In this document: positions 33,240-41,889 of the stretch, in pieces | Position numbering within the stretch: position 1 is the stretch's first letter | Layout: the number at the start of each line of letters is the position of its first letter | DNA from: Streptomyces sp. MA5143a | GTDB lineage: Bacteria > Actinomycetota > Actinomycetes > Streptomycetales > Streptomycetaceae | Assembly (NCBI RefSeq): GCF_900290235.1 | Contig: NZ_OLMK01000034.1 | Location: 124,001-188,000, forward strand | Length of the DNA stretch: 64,000 nt | Reading direction: 5' to 3' | Made by a program: the position numbers and the translations under genes | Notes under the pieces: generated by a model | The model's input: only the letters and a program-made list of their open reading frames with translations | Database searches by the model: none | What the model was told of the DNA's origin: nothing

Positions 33240-34565
33240 TCAGCTCTGCTCGAAGGTGTGGTCGGTCCAGTCCAGCCGGGCCGATCCGTGGCGTGCGGCG
33301 CGGACGTCCCCGGAGCGCGCGTGGCCTTCGAAGTTCTCGATACGTGAGGCCCTGCCGCAGATCTCGCCGAGCAGGGTGCTGGAGGCGGCGTCCCTGATCT
33401 CCTGGTAGGTCACGGTCTTCAGGTACTTGCCGACCCAGAGGCCGCCGGTGTAGCGGGCCGCGCCCAGGGTGGGCAGCACGTGGTTGGTGCCGATGACCTT
33501 GTCGCCGTACGCGACGCAGGTCCGGTCCCCGAGGAACAGGGCGCCGTAGTTGCGCATCCGGTGCAGGGCCTCGCGGGGCTCGGCGGTGAGGATCTGGACG
33601 TGCTCGCTCGCGTACTCGTCGGCGAGGGCGTAGGCGGCGTCCAGGGTGGGGACCACGATGACCTCGCCGTGGTCGCGCCAGGCACGGCCGGCGACCTCGC
33701 CGGTGGACAGGTCGGGCAGCAGCCTTTCCACCCAGGCGATGGTGCGGGTGCCCACCTCCTCGGAGGTGGTGATGAGGACCGTCGGGGAGTCGGGGCCGTG
33801 CTCGGCCTGGGACAGCAGGTCCGTCGCCACGATGAACGGGTCCGCGGTGTCGTCCGCGACGATCAGCACCTCCGTCGGTCCGGCGAAGAGGTCGATGCCG
33901 ACCTCGCCGAACAGCTGGCGCTTGGCCTCCGCCACGTAGGCGTTGCCGGGGCCCGCGAGCATGTCGACGGCGTCGATCGTCTCGGTGCCCAGCGCCAGGG
34001 CCGCCACGGCCTGGACGCCGCCCATGACGTAGATCTCGTCGGCCCCGGCCAGGTGCATCGCGGCGATGCTGACGGGCGGCGGGGCGCCCCGGTCCGGCGG
34101 AGTGGTCGCGGCGACCCGTTCGACACCGGCGACCTTGGCCGTCAGGACGGTCATGTGGGCCGACGCGGTAAGGGGGTAGCGGCCGCCGGGGACGTAGGCG
34201 CCGGCCGCGCCGATGGGGATGTTGCGCTGCCCCAGGAACACTCCGGGCAGCGTCTCGACCTCGAACGCGGTGAGGGAGTCCCGCTGTGCCTGGGCGAAGC
34301 CCCGGACCTGCTTCTGGACGAACCGCAGGTCGTCGAGGACCGTCTCGGGGACGGAGGAGACGACGGAGGCGATCTGGTCGGGACCGAGCCGGTAGGACTT
34401 TGGGCTCCAGTCGTCGAACTTCTGCGACCAGCGGCGCACGGCGGCGTCGCCGCCCGCCCGTATGTCGGCGATCACGTCCGCGACGGTCTCGACGATTTCC
34501 GGACGGCTGGTCCGTGCCGTCTTCACGGCGACCGGAGCCTTGATGGTCTTGTGTTGTGCTGACAC
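33240..34565 (-). CDS. Histidinol-dehydrogenase-like NAD-dependent dehydrogenase
   Basis: The 441-aa protein is a full HisD fold: YVPGGRYPLTASAHMTVLTAKVAGV, DMLAGPGNAYVAEAKRQLFGEVGIDLFAGPTEVLIVADD, SQAEHGPDSPTVLIT with zinc-ligand-type Gln/His, and TNHVLPTLGAARYTGGLWVGKY. No other his genes are nearby and the N-terminus differs from biosynthetic HisD, so it is a catabolic paralogue such as those oxidising dihydroxypropanesulfonate (HpsN) or other alcohols to acids. GTG 34565 has AAGGAG eight bases upstream. It is first in the minus-strand operon, divergent from pucR. Confidence 0.87.
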   Translation of the reverse strand: MSAQHKTIKAPVAVKTARTSRPEIVETVADVIADIRAGGDAAVRRWSQKFDDWSPKSYRLGPDQIASVVSSVPETVLDDLRFVQKQVRGFAQAQRDSLTAFEVETLPGVFLGQRNIPIGAAGAYVPGGRYPLTASAHMTVLTAKVAGVERVAATTPPDRGAPPPVSIAAMHLAGADEIYVMGGVQAVAALALGTETIDAVDMLAGPGNAYVAEAKRQLFGEVGIDLFAGPTEVLIVADDTADPFIVATDLLSQAEHGPDSPTVLITTSEEVGTRTIAWVERLLPDLSTGEVAGRAWRDHGEVIVVPTLDAAYALADEYASEHVQILTAEPREALHRMRNYGALFLGDRTCVAYGDKVIGTNHVLPTLGAARYTGGLWVGKYLKTVTYQEIRDAASSTLLGEICGRASRIENFEGHARSGDVRAARHGSARLDWTDHTFEQS

Positions 34566-34636
34566 TCTGCACTCCTTGCAGGGGTCGTGCCTGCGGGCTT
34601 GACCTGAAGTCTGGGGAAACGGCGGGTGGGACGACA

Positions 34637-34649
34637 GGCACAACGTGTG
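34637..34649. promoter_or_regulatory. Palindrome in the HisD-like/PucR divergent promoter
   Basis: GCACA-ACG-TGTGC is a perfect 5-bp inverted repeat with a 3-base spacer, 72 bases upstream of the HisD-like start and 43 upstream of the PucR start. Further GTGCA/TGCAC-type pieces flank it. It is a candidate site for the PucR-type regulator. Confidence 0.45.
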
Positions 34650-34691
34650 CAATATTGACCGCGCGTCCTGCACACACCGAGGTAGTGGCTC

Positions 34692-36299
34692 ATGGCTGAA
34701 GTACTGACGGTTCGCGCCGCCCTGGAGCTCGAGGTGTTCACGCGCACGACCGTGCGTGTGTACGCCGGGGAGAGGAATCTCGACCGCCCTGTGCGCTGGG
34801 TGCACACCGGTGAGATCCCGGACATCCATCGCTTCCTCACGGGCCAGGAGATGCTGCTGACCGCCGGCCTCGGCATGGGCGCGACACCGCTCGAGCAGCG
34901 GGCTTTCATCCGACGGCTCGCGGACGCCCACGCGGCCGTCCTCGTCGTCGAACTGGCCGGGCGCATGTTCGACTCCATGCCGGAGGCGGTGATCGAGGAG
35001 GCCGAGGCGGTGGGCCTGCCTCTGGTGGGACTCGCCGACGAGATCCCCTTCGTCGAGACCTCGGCCCAGGTCCACGAGGTCCTGGTCGGGATGCGCGTCA
35101 AGCAGCTGATCGCCGAGGAGGCCACCAGCCAGGCGTTCATGGACCTGCTGCTGGCGGACGAGGACTACGTCGGCGTGGTCAGGGAGCTGGCCCGCCGCAC
35201 CGGGCACCCCGTGGTGCTGGAGGACGTCGCCCATCAGATGCTGGCGTACGGGGGCGCGACGCCGGAGGCCGACCGGGTCGTGGACGAGTGGAGCGCGCAC
35301 TCGCGGGCGATCCATGAACGCCACCCCTCGCTCTCGGCGCAGGACCCCGGGGCCCCCACCGCCTCGGCGGCCTCGTTCCGCGAGGTCGCGCCCTGCGCCC
35401 GCCAGCCCGTGGTGCTGCGGGGCGAGTCATGGGGCTGGCTGCACCTGCTGCACGGCGGACAGCGGCCGAGCCCGCCCGAGCTGCGCACGCTGGAGCGGGC
35501 CGCCGCGGCCGTGGCGATCTCGCTGCTGAGCGAGCGGGAGAGCGGCGCCCGCGCCTCCCAGCGCCAGACGGCACTGCTCAACCGGCTGCTGCTCGGCGAC
35601 ATCACCGGGGAGCGGTTCGTCACTCTCGGCCTGGCGCTCGGCCAGGACCTGCGCGGACGGGACCTGGTCGTCGTCACGGCCTGGGCGGGGGACGAGGAAC
35701 CCACCAAGGACCACCTCCTCGCCCGTCTGTTGCGGGAGGCCGGCTGGCCCGCCGTGGTGGGCGACACGGGTGACTTCGACGTGGCGGTCGTGGGCCTGCC
35801 CACCCGGGCCGACGCCTCACGGGTGCGGACCCTGCTGGCGGATCACGGGGTACGGGCCGGCATCAGCCGGGTCGTGGAGCCGGCCGTCCTTCCGCTGGCG
35901 CTGCGCCAGAGCCGCAGCGCGGCGTCCGTCGCGGCCGCTGCCTCGACGGCGGAGGTGCGTCATTTCGACGATCTGGGCGCGCTGCGTCTCCTCGTCGCGC
36001 TCTCCGAGGGGCCCGAGCTCAGACGGTACGTCGAGGACGAACTCGGTCCGCTGCTGGAGCACGACGCCCTGGTGAAGAACCCGCTGCTGCCCACCCTGCG
36101 CACCTTCCTAGACTCCGGCGGCAACAAGGCCCGGGCGGCGGACGAGCTCTTCATCCAGCGGCGCACGCTCTACCACCGCCTCGACAAGCTCTCCGAGATC
36201 CTCGGCCTCGACCTCACACAGGTCAACAACCAGCAGCGGCTGCAACTGGCCGTACGGGGACATGACTTGCTGCGCAAGCCGACGCTGCGGCGGACCTGA
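34692..36299 (+). CDS. PucR family transcriptional regulator
   Basis: The 535-aa protein has an N-terminal PucR domain (about 1-130: LTVRAALELEVFTRTTVRVYAGERNLDRPVRWVHTGEIPDIHRFLTGQEMLLTAGLGMG), a central GGDEF-like ligand region, and the C-terminal PucR helix-turn-helix (about 450-525: NPLLPTLRTFLDSGGNKARAADELFIQRRTLYHRLDKLSEILGLDL). PucR proteins usually activate purine, amine or polyol catabolism on sensing the substrate. It is divergent from the HisD-like operon and convergent, 12 bases apart, with a GMC oxidoreductase; all are likely targets. The binding ligand is unknown. Confidence 0.9.
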   Translation: MAEVLTVRAALELEVFTRTTVRVYAGERNLDRPVRWVHTGEIPDIHRFLTGQEMLLTAGLGMGATPLEQRAFIRRLADAHAAVLVVELAGRMFDSMPEAVIEEAEAVGLPLVGLADEIPFVETSAQVHEVLVGMRVKQLIAEEATSQAFMDLLLADEDYVGVVRELARRTGHPVVLEDVAHQMLAYGGATPEADRVVDEWSAHSRAIHERHPSLSAQDPGAPTASAASFREVAPCARQPVVLRGESWGWLHLLHGGQRPSPPELRTLERAAAAVAISLLSERESGARASQRQTALLNRLLLGDITGERFVTLGLALGQDLRGRDLVVVTAWAGDEEPTKDHLLARLLREAGWPAVVGDTGDFDVAVVGLPTRADASRVRTLLADHGVRAGISRVVEPAVLPLALRQSRSAASVAAAASTAEVRHFDDLGALRLLVALSEGPELRRYVEDELGPLLEHDALVKNPLLPTLRTFLDSGGNKARAADELFIQRRTLYHRLDKLSEILGLDLTQVNNQQRLQLAVRGHDLLRKPTLRRT

Positions 36300-36311
36300 C
36301 TCCCCTGGCCG

Positions 36312-37904
36312 CTACGGGATCAGCCCTTTTGTCGCCCTGGCGAGGGCCGGGGCGACGCGCAGGGCGTTCGCCCCGATCGTCAACGCCGGGTTGAGCGCCG
36401 CGGAGGACGGGAAGAACGACGAATCGGTCACCCAGAGGTTGTCGACGTCATGGCTGCGGCAGAGGGGATCGAGCACGCTCTGGGCCGGGTCGTGTCCCGC
36501 CACGGCCGTTCCGCACATGTGGGAGTTGGTCTCGATCCCCATGCGCTGGGTGAAGACCAGCGGATAGCCCGCCTTGCGGACCGCCCGGGTCACCCGGCGC
36601 ACGAGTTCGTGGTGGGGCGCGAGGTTGGTCGGCGTCCAGTCGATGAGGATGCGGTCGCCGTCCACGCGGACCCGGTTGTCCCGGGACGGGAGGTCCTCGG
36701 TGGTCAGGTAGATGTCGAGGCTTCTGGCCGCCATGAGCTCCAGGGCCCAGGTCGGTGCCCACGGGCGCGCGGGCTTGAGCATGGGGGCCTGCAACTTGCC
36801 CAGCATCTGGAGGTTGCCGAGCGGGAAGCGCGTTCCGGGTCCGGCTTCGTAGAAGTCGTTCAGGCCGAGCGTCTTCTGCCACTTGGTGGGGTTCGTCCGC
36901 AGGGGGTTGACCCCGACGAAGAACGTGCTGTTGTGGACCATGTAGTTGCGGCCCAGCAGTCCGGACGAGTTGGCGAGCCCCTGGGGGTGCGCGGCGTCGG
37001 CCGAACGCAGCAGCAGCGCGGCCGAGTTGACGGCGCCTCCGGCGAGGGCGAAGGTCTTGGCGTGGACCCGGATGATCCGGCCCGCGTGCCGTGCCTCGGC
37101 GGCGACGACCTTCCGGCCGTCGGGCGAGGTGATCAGGCGGGTGACCTCCGCGCCCGTGAGGATCCTGACGCCGTCGCGCAGCGCGGGGAGGAGGAGCCGG
37201 TTCTCGGCGTCGGACTTCATACCCGTCTCGTCCGGACAGCCGTCGGCGGTCGTCACGGCGGCGCGGTCGGCCTGCGTGCTGAGGTTCAGGGCGTTCGGCG
37301 TGTGGAACGGATGCAGGCCCTGCCGGCGCAGTGACCGGGCGAAGCGTTCGATCTCCGGTTCGTGCTGGAGCGCCGGGTACGGGTAGGGCTGGGACCGGGG
37401 CGGCTCGGTCGGGTCCTCGCCGGTCTGCCCGTGCACCTGGAGCAGCCGCTCCATGGCGGTGTAGAAGGGCTCCAGGTCGTCGTAGGTGAAGGGCCAGGCC
37501 CGTGAGACACCCTCGTGGTGCTGCACCTCGGTGAAGTCGCTGTGCCGGAATCGGGGCAGCATGGCGCCGTAGAGGCGGGTGTTTCCGCCCACCCAGTAGT
37601 ACACGCCCGGGGCGAACGGCTTGCCGGTACTGCCGTCGTACCAGTAGCCCGCGTTCTTGTACCGGCCCTTGATGTACATCTCGGCCGGCTGCGAGTTCTC
37701 GGGTTCACGTGGAAGGAAGTGGCCCCGTTCGACGACGAGTACGTCGAGACCGGAGTCCTTCAGCGCCCAGGCCAGCGCGGAGCCGCCCATGCCGGAGCCG
37801 ATGATCAGGACATCGGTGCTGATCTCCTCGGCGGTACCGGTGGGGACGAGGGCGCCGGGCCGAAGCTCCGGGGGCGTGTAGTCCTGACGGACCGGGTCGG
37901 ACAT
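36312..37904 (-). CDS. GMC-like FAD-dependent oxidoreductase (large, glucose/gluconate-type)
   Basis: The 530-aa protein has the FAD-binding motif DVLIIGSGMGGSALAWALKDSGLDVLVVERG (about residues 30-60), GGNTRLYGAMLPRFR in the middle, and the C-terminal GMC end GIETNSHMCGTAVAGHDPAQSVLDPLCRSHDVDNLWVTDSSFFPSSAALNPALTIGANALR with the active-site His-type position replaced by Asn (ALNP), as in 2-keto-gluconate/cholesterol-oxidase-like members. It oxidises an alcohol group of an unknown substrate. ATG 37904 follows GAGGGG. It is divergent from a second GMC gene. Confidence 0.85.
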   Translation of the reverse strand: MSDPVRQDYTPPELRPGALVPTGTAEEISTDVLIIGSGMGGSALAWALKDSGLDVLVVERGHFLPREPENSQPAEMYIKGRYKNAGYWYDGSTGKPFAPGVYYWVGGNTRLYGAMLPRFRHSDFTEVQHHEGVSRAWPFTYDDLEPFYTAMERLLQVHGQTGEDPTEPPRSQPYPYPALQHEPEIERFARSLRRQGLHPFHTPNALNLSTQADRAAVTTADGCPDETGMKSDAENRLLLPALRDGVRILTGAEVTRLITSPDGRKVVAAEARHAGRIIRVHAKTFALAGGAVNSAALLLRSADAAHPQGLANSSGLLGRNYMVHNSTFFVGVNPLRTNPTKWQKTLGLNDFYEAGPGTRFPLGNLQMLGKLQAPMLKPARPWAPTWALELMAARSLDIYLTTEDLPSRDNRVRVDGDRILIDWTPTNLAPHHELVRRVTRAVRKAGYPLVFTQRMGIETNSHMCGTAVAGHDPAQSVLDPLCRSHDVDNLWVTDSSFFPSSAALNPALTIGANALRVAPALARATKGLIP

Positions 37905-37970
37905 GGGTCGATATCCCCTCTTCGCCGCGGTGGTTCGACGAGAGCCTAAGCAGCGGCACGGGACCCGGCA

Positions 37971-38021
37971 CATGCACGGAATGGGTAACGGCTGGCTCCT
38001 TCAGTGCTCACTTCGTGCATG
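37971..38021. promoter_or_regulatory. Spaced inverted repeat between two GMC genes
   Basis: CATGCACG (37971-37978) and CGTGCATG (38014-38021) are exact inverted copies, centres 43 bp apart (about four helical turns), in the 197-base divergent promoter region. The shared GTGCA core also occurs in the HisD-like/PucR promoter, so one regulator may bind both. Confidence 0.5.
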
Positions 38022-38101
38022 GGCTGAGCGTGCCCGCCGTCCCTAGCCTCTCCGGGAACGGCACGCGCCGACCAGGGCCGCCGGAGTTCCACGGAGGCGA
38101 G

Positions 38102-39682
38102 ATGGACAGGGAATCGTACGACTACGTCGTCGTCGGGGCCGGATCGGCCGGCTGTGCGGTGGCGGCCCGGCTGTCCGAGGATCCGGAGGTCACGGTCGCG
38201 CTGATCGAGGCGGGGCCACCGGCGCGGGGCCGCCTCTTCGAGATCCCCGCACTGTTCTCTCAGCAGTTGAAGACGGCGTACGACTGGGACTTCGAGACGG
38301 AACCCGAGCCGCGGCTCGGTGGGCGCCGCGCCTACCTGCCCCGAGGCCGGGCGATCGGCGGGACCAGCTCGATGAACACGATGCTGTACGTGCGCGGGCA
38401 CCGCTACGACTACGACACGTGGGAGCGGCTCGGCAACCCGGGCTGGGGGTACGACGACGTCCTGCCGTTCTTCAAGAAGTCCGAGGACAACGAGCGTGGC
38501 GCCGACGACTTCCACGGCGTCGGCGGCCCTCTCACCGTCAGCGACCCCCGCTCCGTCCACCCGCTGCTGACGGCATGGGTCGAGGCGGCCCTGGACGCGG
38601 GCCACACATACAACGCGGACTTCAACGGGGCCGAGCAGGAGGGCGTGGGCCACCACCAGGTCACGCAGCGGAACGGTCTGCGGTGCAGCAGCGCGACCGC
38701 GTTCCTGGAGCCGGCCGGGGGTCGCCGGAACCTCACCGTGCTTGCATCAACGACCGCGCTGCGCCTGCGCTTCGACGGCTCGCGGGCCGCCGGTCTGGAG
38801 GTCGACCACCTCGGAACCGTCCGGACGATCCATGTCGACCGTGAGATCGTGCTGTCCCTCGGTGCCTACAACTCGCCCCATCTGCTCCTCCAGTCCGGTG
38901 TCGGGCCGGCGGACGAACTGACCGCGGGCGGGATCACCCCGCTGCACGACCTGCCGGACGTGGGCAGGAACATGCAGGACCACACCGGGTGCTTCCTCAG
39001 CTTCTTCAGCGACACCGAGCCGCTCCTGGGACCGGACACCTCCGCGCAGGAGCGGCTGCTGCGCGAGCGGGGCAGCGGCCCGATGGCCTGGAACGAGACC
39101 GGTGGTTTCTTCAGCTCCGGCGACGACGTCCCCGCCCCGGACATCCAGGTCCACGCCGCGCTGGGCATCGTCCGGGACGAGGGTCTCGCCGCGCCCCTGG
39201 AGCCGGGGATGTCGTTCGGGCCCTACGTCGCACGGCCCGCGAGCCGCGGCTCGGTGCGGCTGCGGCACTCCCACCCGTACGCCAAGCCGCGCATCTTCCA
39301 CAACTACCTCGACGCCCCGGACGACCGGCGGCGGCTGCGCGAGGGCGTCCGCCTGTGCATGCGCATCGCCCGTGAGCAGCGGCTGACGTCCCTGTTGCGG
39401 TCGGACCTGCGCGGGGCCGCCGACGCCGGACTGGCCCCGCTGTCGGACAGCGATCAGGACATCGACGATTTCATCCGCACCCAGTCGTTCTCCTTCTACC
39501 ACCCGTCGGGCACCTGCACGATGGGCAAGGTCGTCGACCACGAACTCCGGGTGCGCGGGCTGGAGAACGTCCGTGTGGCGGACACGTCGATCATGCCGAC
39601 GCTCGTCACCGGGAACACCAACGCCCCCGCCATCATGATCGGCGAGAGGGCCGCCTCGTTCATCCGTGCGTCGGCAGGCTGA
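38102..39682 (+). CDS. GMC family FAD-dependent alcohol oxidoreductase (choline-dehydrogenase-like)
   Basis: The 526-aa protein opens YDYVVVGAGSAGCAVAARLSEDPEVTVALIEAG, the dinucleotide-binding motif. GMC signature 1 is RGRAIGGTSSMNTMLYVRGHRYDYDTW and signature 2 is SLGAYNSPHLLLQSGVGP. The catalytic His-Asn pair lies in FYHPSGTCTMG and GNTNAPAIMIGERAA. It oxidises a primary alcohol to the aldehyde; choline, ethanolamine-like or other alcohols are possible, and no betaine-aldehyde dehydrogenase is adjacent. GGAGG precedes ATG 38102. Confidence 0.88.
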   Translation: MDRESYDYVVVGAGSAGCAVAARLSEDPEVTVALIEAGPPARGRLFEIPALFSQQLKTAYDWDFETEPEPRLGGRRAYLPRGRAIGGTSSMNTMLYVRGHRYDYDTWERLGNPGWGYDDVLPFFKKSEDNERGADDFHGVGGPLTVSDPRSVHPLLTAWVEAALDAGHTYNADFNGAEQEGVGHHQVTQRNGLRCSSATAFLEPAGGRRNLTVLASTTALRLRFDGSRAAGLEVDHLGTVRTIHVDREIVLSLGAYNSPHLLLQSGVGPADELTAGGITPLHDLPDVGRNMQDHTGCFLSFFSDTEPLLGPDTSAQERLLRERGSGPMAWNETGGFFSSGDDVPAPDIQVHAALGIVRDEGLAAPLEPGMSFGPYVARPASRGSVRLRHSHPYAKPRIFHNYLDAPDDRRRLREGVRLCMRIAREQRLTSLLRSDLRGAADAGLAPLSDSDQDIDDFIRTQSFSFYHPSGTCTMGKVVDHELRVRGLENVRVADTSIMPTLVTGNTNAPAIMIGERAASFIRASAG

Positions 39683-39699
39683 CGCCGAGGGACGCGAGG

Positions 39700-40461
39700 T
39701 CAGACGGCGCGGACGACGGTCCCCCCGGCTTCGAGTGCGCTGACCTCCTCGGCGGCCGCGGTGGTGTCCGTGACCAGGGTGTGCACGAGGGCGGCGGGGC
39801 CCACGTGGGCGTAGGCGGTGTGGCCGAGCTTGCTGCCGTCGGCGGCGGCGACGACACGGCGGGAGGAGGCGATGGCCGCCTTCTTCACCGCGGCGTCGTC
39901 GAGGTCGTAGGCGGTCAGGCCGTCGGCCGCGGTCAGGCCGCAGCAGCCGACGACGGCGGTGTCGAAGCGCAGGGCGGCCAGGGAGGCGAGGGTGAGGGGG
40001 CCGGTGAGGGCCCCCTCGGCGGCGCGGGGCTGCCCGCCGGGCACGACCAGGGTGGCCGGACCGGGCGTCTCGGCGAGCAGATGGATCGCCTGCAGGGACA
40101 GGGGCATCACGGTGACGGGCCGCTCACGCAGGAGCCGGGCGACCTCCAGGCAGGTGGTGCCGCTGTCCAGCAGGACGGTCTCGCCGTCGGCGACGAGTGC
40201 GGAGATCTCGGCGGCGATCCGGCGTTTGGCGTCGACGGCCTCGCGGGCACGCAGCGCGAACGGGGGCTCCTCACCCCGGAGCAGCAAGGTGCGCGCCCCG
40301 CCACGGACGCGTTCGAGGACTCCCTGGGCGGCGAGGACGTCGAGGTCGCGGCGGATGGTCATCTCCGAGGCGCCGGTCAGCTCGGCCAGCTCCTGGACCG
40401 TGGCCCCTCCGGAGTCCCTGACGACCTTCGCGATCAGCCCGTGCCGGTCTGCGTTGCTCAT
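39700..40461 (-). CDS. DeoR/GlpR family transcriptional repressor
   Basis: The 253-aa protein has the DeoR N-terminal HTH (NADRHGLIAKVVRDSGGATVQELAELTGASEMTIRRDLDVLAAQGVLERVRGGA, with the signature TIRRDLDxLxxxG) and a sugar-phosphate isomerase-like sensor domain (LLDSGTTCLEVARLL, GCCGLTAADGLTAYDLDDAAVKKA). It should respond to a phosphorylated sugar. It is divergent from an MFS transporter, and an inverted repeat between them is its likely operator. ATG 40461 has little ribosome-site sequence; an upstream ATG at 40494 overlaps the operator region. Confidence 0.88.
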   Translation of the reverse strand: MSNADRHGLIAKVVRDSGGATVQELAELTGASEMTIRRDLDVLAAQGVLERVRGGARTLLLRGEEPPFALRAREAVDAKRRIAAEISALVADGETVLLDSGTTCLEVARLLRERPVTVMPLSLQAIHLLAETPGPATLVVPGGQPRAAEGALTGPLTLASLAALRFDTAVVGCCGLTAADGLTAYDLDDAAVKKAAIASSRRVVAAADGSKLGHTAYAHVGPAALVHTLVTDTTAAAEEVSALEAGGTVVRAV

Positions 40462-40500
40462 GCCGCGATTGAACACCACCTGTGAAATGAACAACAGAGC

Positions 40501-40542
40501 TGTTCGCTACAAGGAGTTTCGAACATCTTTCATGTTCGCTAC
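40501..40542. promoter_or_regulatory. DeoR operator region: inverted plus direct repeats
   Basis: CGAACAT (40520-40526) and ATGTTCG (40532-40538) form a perfect inverted repeat with a 5-base spacer. TGTTCGCTAC occurs directly twice, at 40501-40510 and 40533-40542, 32 bp apart (three turns). The site covers the transporter leader and an AAGGAG, so binding there would block its expression. Confidence 0.7.
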
Positions 40543-40552
40543 GCTGGTCGGC

Positions 40553-41791
40553 ATGGAGCGTTCCCTGCGAGCCGCCCGTGTGGCGACCTACGTCTACTTC
40601 GTCCTGTACGGCACCTTGCTGGGCACCTGGGTGGTGCACATCCCCGTGATCGAGGAGCGCGTCGGCATCAGCCACGCCACGCTCGGCGGCCTGCTGGTGG
40701 TGCTCGGGCTCGGGGCGTTCGCGGGCATGCGGGTGGCGGGTCCGCTGACCGACCGCCTCGGCACCCGAGTGGTGGTGCCCGCCGGCGGCGTCCTCTGCGG
40801 CGCGACCCTGTTCCTGCCCGGTCTCGCCGACGATCCCTGGACGCTGGCCGCCGCGCTGCTGGTCTTCGGGCTCTGCAACGGCTGTCTGGACGTGAGCATG
40901 AACGCCCACGCCGTGCACGTGGAGAAGGCATACGGTCGCCCCGTCATGTCCGGCTTCCACGCCACGTTCTCCGTCGGCGGTGTCCTCGCCGCACTCGCCG
41001 GAGCGGGCGCGGCGAGCGCCGGCCTGCGCCCGGCCGCGGGCATGGCCGCCATGGGAGCCGTGGGTGTCGTCGTCGCCCTGGCCGCGGCACGCGCCCTGCT
41101 GCCCGCCGCACCCGCTGTCGAGGACACCGGCTCCGCGCACGGGATCGCGACGTCACCGGTCGCCGGGGGCGGCGACACCAGGGGCCGGGTCTGGCTGCTG
41201 GCCGTCCTGGCGCTGATGGTGATGCTGTGCGAGGGCGCCGCAAACGACTGGAGCGCCCTGCACATGAAGGACGTCATGGGGGCGTCCGCCGGCACGGCGG
41301 CCTTCGCGTACGGCACCTTCGCCGCGGCCATGACCGTCGGCCGACTGCTCGCCGACCCCTTCGCCGCCCGGTTCGGTCCCCCGGCGATCCTTCGCCTCGG
41401 CGCGGCCGTGGCCGCCGTCGGCATCACCCTGGTGGTCCTCGCCCCCTGGCTGTGGGCCGTGTTCACCGGCTGGGCGCTGTTCGGCCTGGGCCTGTCCGGC
41501 TGTGTCCCGCAGCTGTTCAGCGCGGCCGGGCACGCCGACCCCTCCGCCGCCGGGGCCAACGTCTCCCGCGTCGCCGGACTCGGCTACGTCGGCATGCTCG
41601 CCGGCCCCGCCGTGATCGGCTGGCTGACCCACCTCGTCGCCCTCGACCACGCCTTCGTCCTGTTGGCCCTGCTGTGCGTGACCACCGCCGTGGGCGCCCG
41701 CGTGCTGCGCGCCGACCCCGTCCCCGTCCGTCGGGGCGAGGAGCCGGCCGACCGCGCCCGCGAGCGCGAGACGGCAGCCAGCAGCCACTGA
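40553..41791 (+). CDS. MFS transporter (FucP/YbjJ-like)
   Basis: The 412-aa protein has 12 hydrophobic segments; RAARVATYVYFVLYGTLLGTWVVHIPVIEERVGIS and SMNAHAVHVEKAYGRPVMSGFHATFSVGGVLAA are characteristic of the YbjJ-like MFS branch, often near sugar regulators. Given the DeoR neighbour it may import or export a sugar. ATG 40553 matches homologous N-termini but lacks a ribosome site; ATG 40532 lies 15 bases after AAGGAG and is an alternative. A strong terminator follows directly. Confidence 0.85.
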   Translation: MERSLRAARVATYVYFVLYGTLLGTWVVHIPVIEERVGISHATLGGLLVVLGLGAFAGMRVAGPLTDRLGTRVVVPAGGVLCGATLFLPGLADDPWTLAAALLVFGLCNGCLDVSMNAHAVHVEKAYGRPVMSGFHATFSVGGVLAALAGAGAASAGLRPAAGMAAMGAVGVVVALAAARALLPAAPAVEDTGSAHGIATSPVAGGGDTRGRVWLLAVLALMVMLCEGAANDWSALHMKDVMGASAGTAAFAYGTFAAAMTVGRLLADPFAARFGPPAILRLGAAVAAVGITLVVLAPWLWAVFTGWALFGLGLSGCVPQLFSAAGHADPSAAGANVSRVAGLGYVGMLAGPAVIGWLTHLVALDHAFVLLALLCVTTAVGARVLRADPVPVRRGEEPADRARERETAASSH

Positions 41792-41793
41792 CC

Positions 41794-41833
41794 GCTTGTG
41801 CGGCACGGTCCCTGACAACCGTGCCGCACAAGC
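41794..41833. terminator. Strong 16-bp terminator hairpin
   Basis: GCTTGTGCGGCACGGT (41794-41809) pairs perfectly with ACCGTGCCGCACAAGC (41818-41833) around an 8-base loop. It begins two bases after the MFS stop and separates that gene from the LLM oxidoreductase operon. Confidence 0.85.
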
Positions 41834-41889
41834 CCCTCTCCCCCGGTCACCAGGGCCGGGGGAGCCCACGGCCGACCGAAGGAGCCCCG

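Noticed and set aside
31534..34677. Apparent 1047-codon frame joining the permease with upstream sequence
   Set aside because: The N-terminal half is an out-of-frame reading of the HisD-like gene; the permease starts at 33144 with its own ribosome site.
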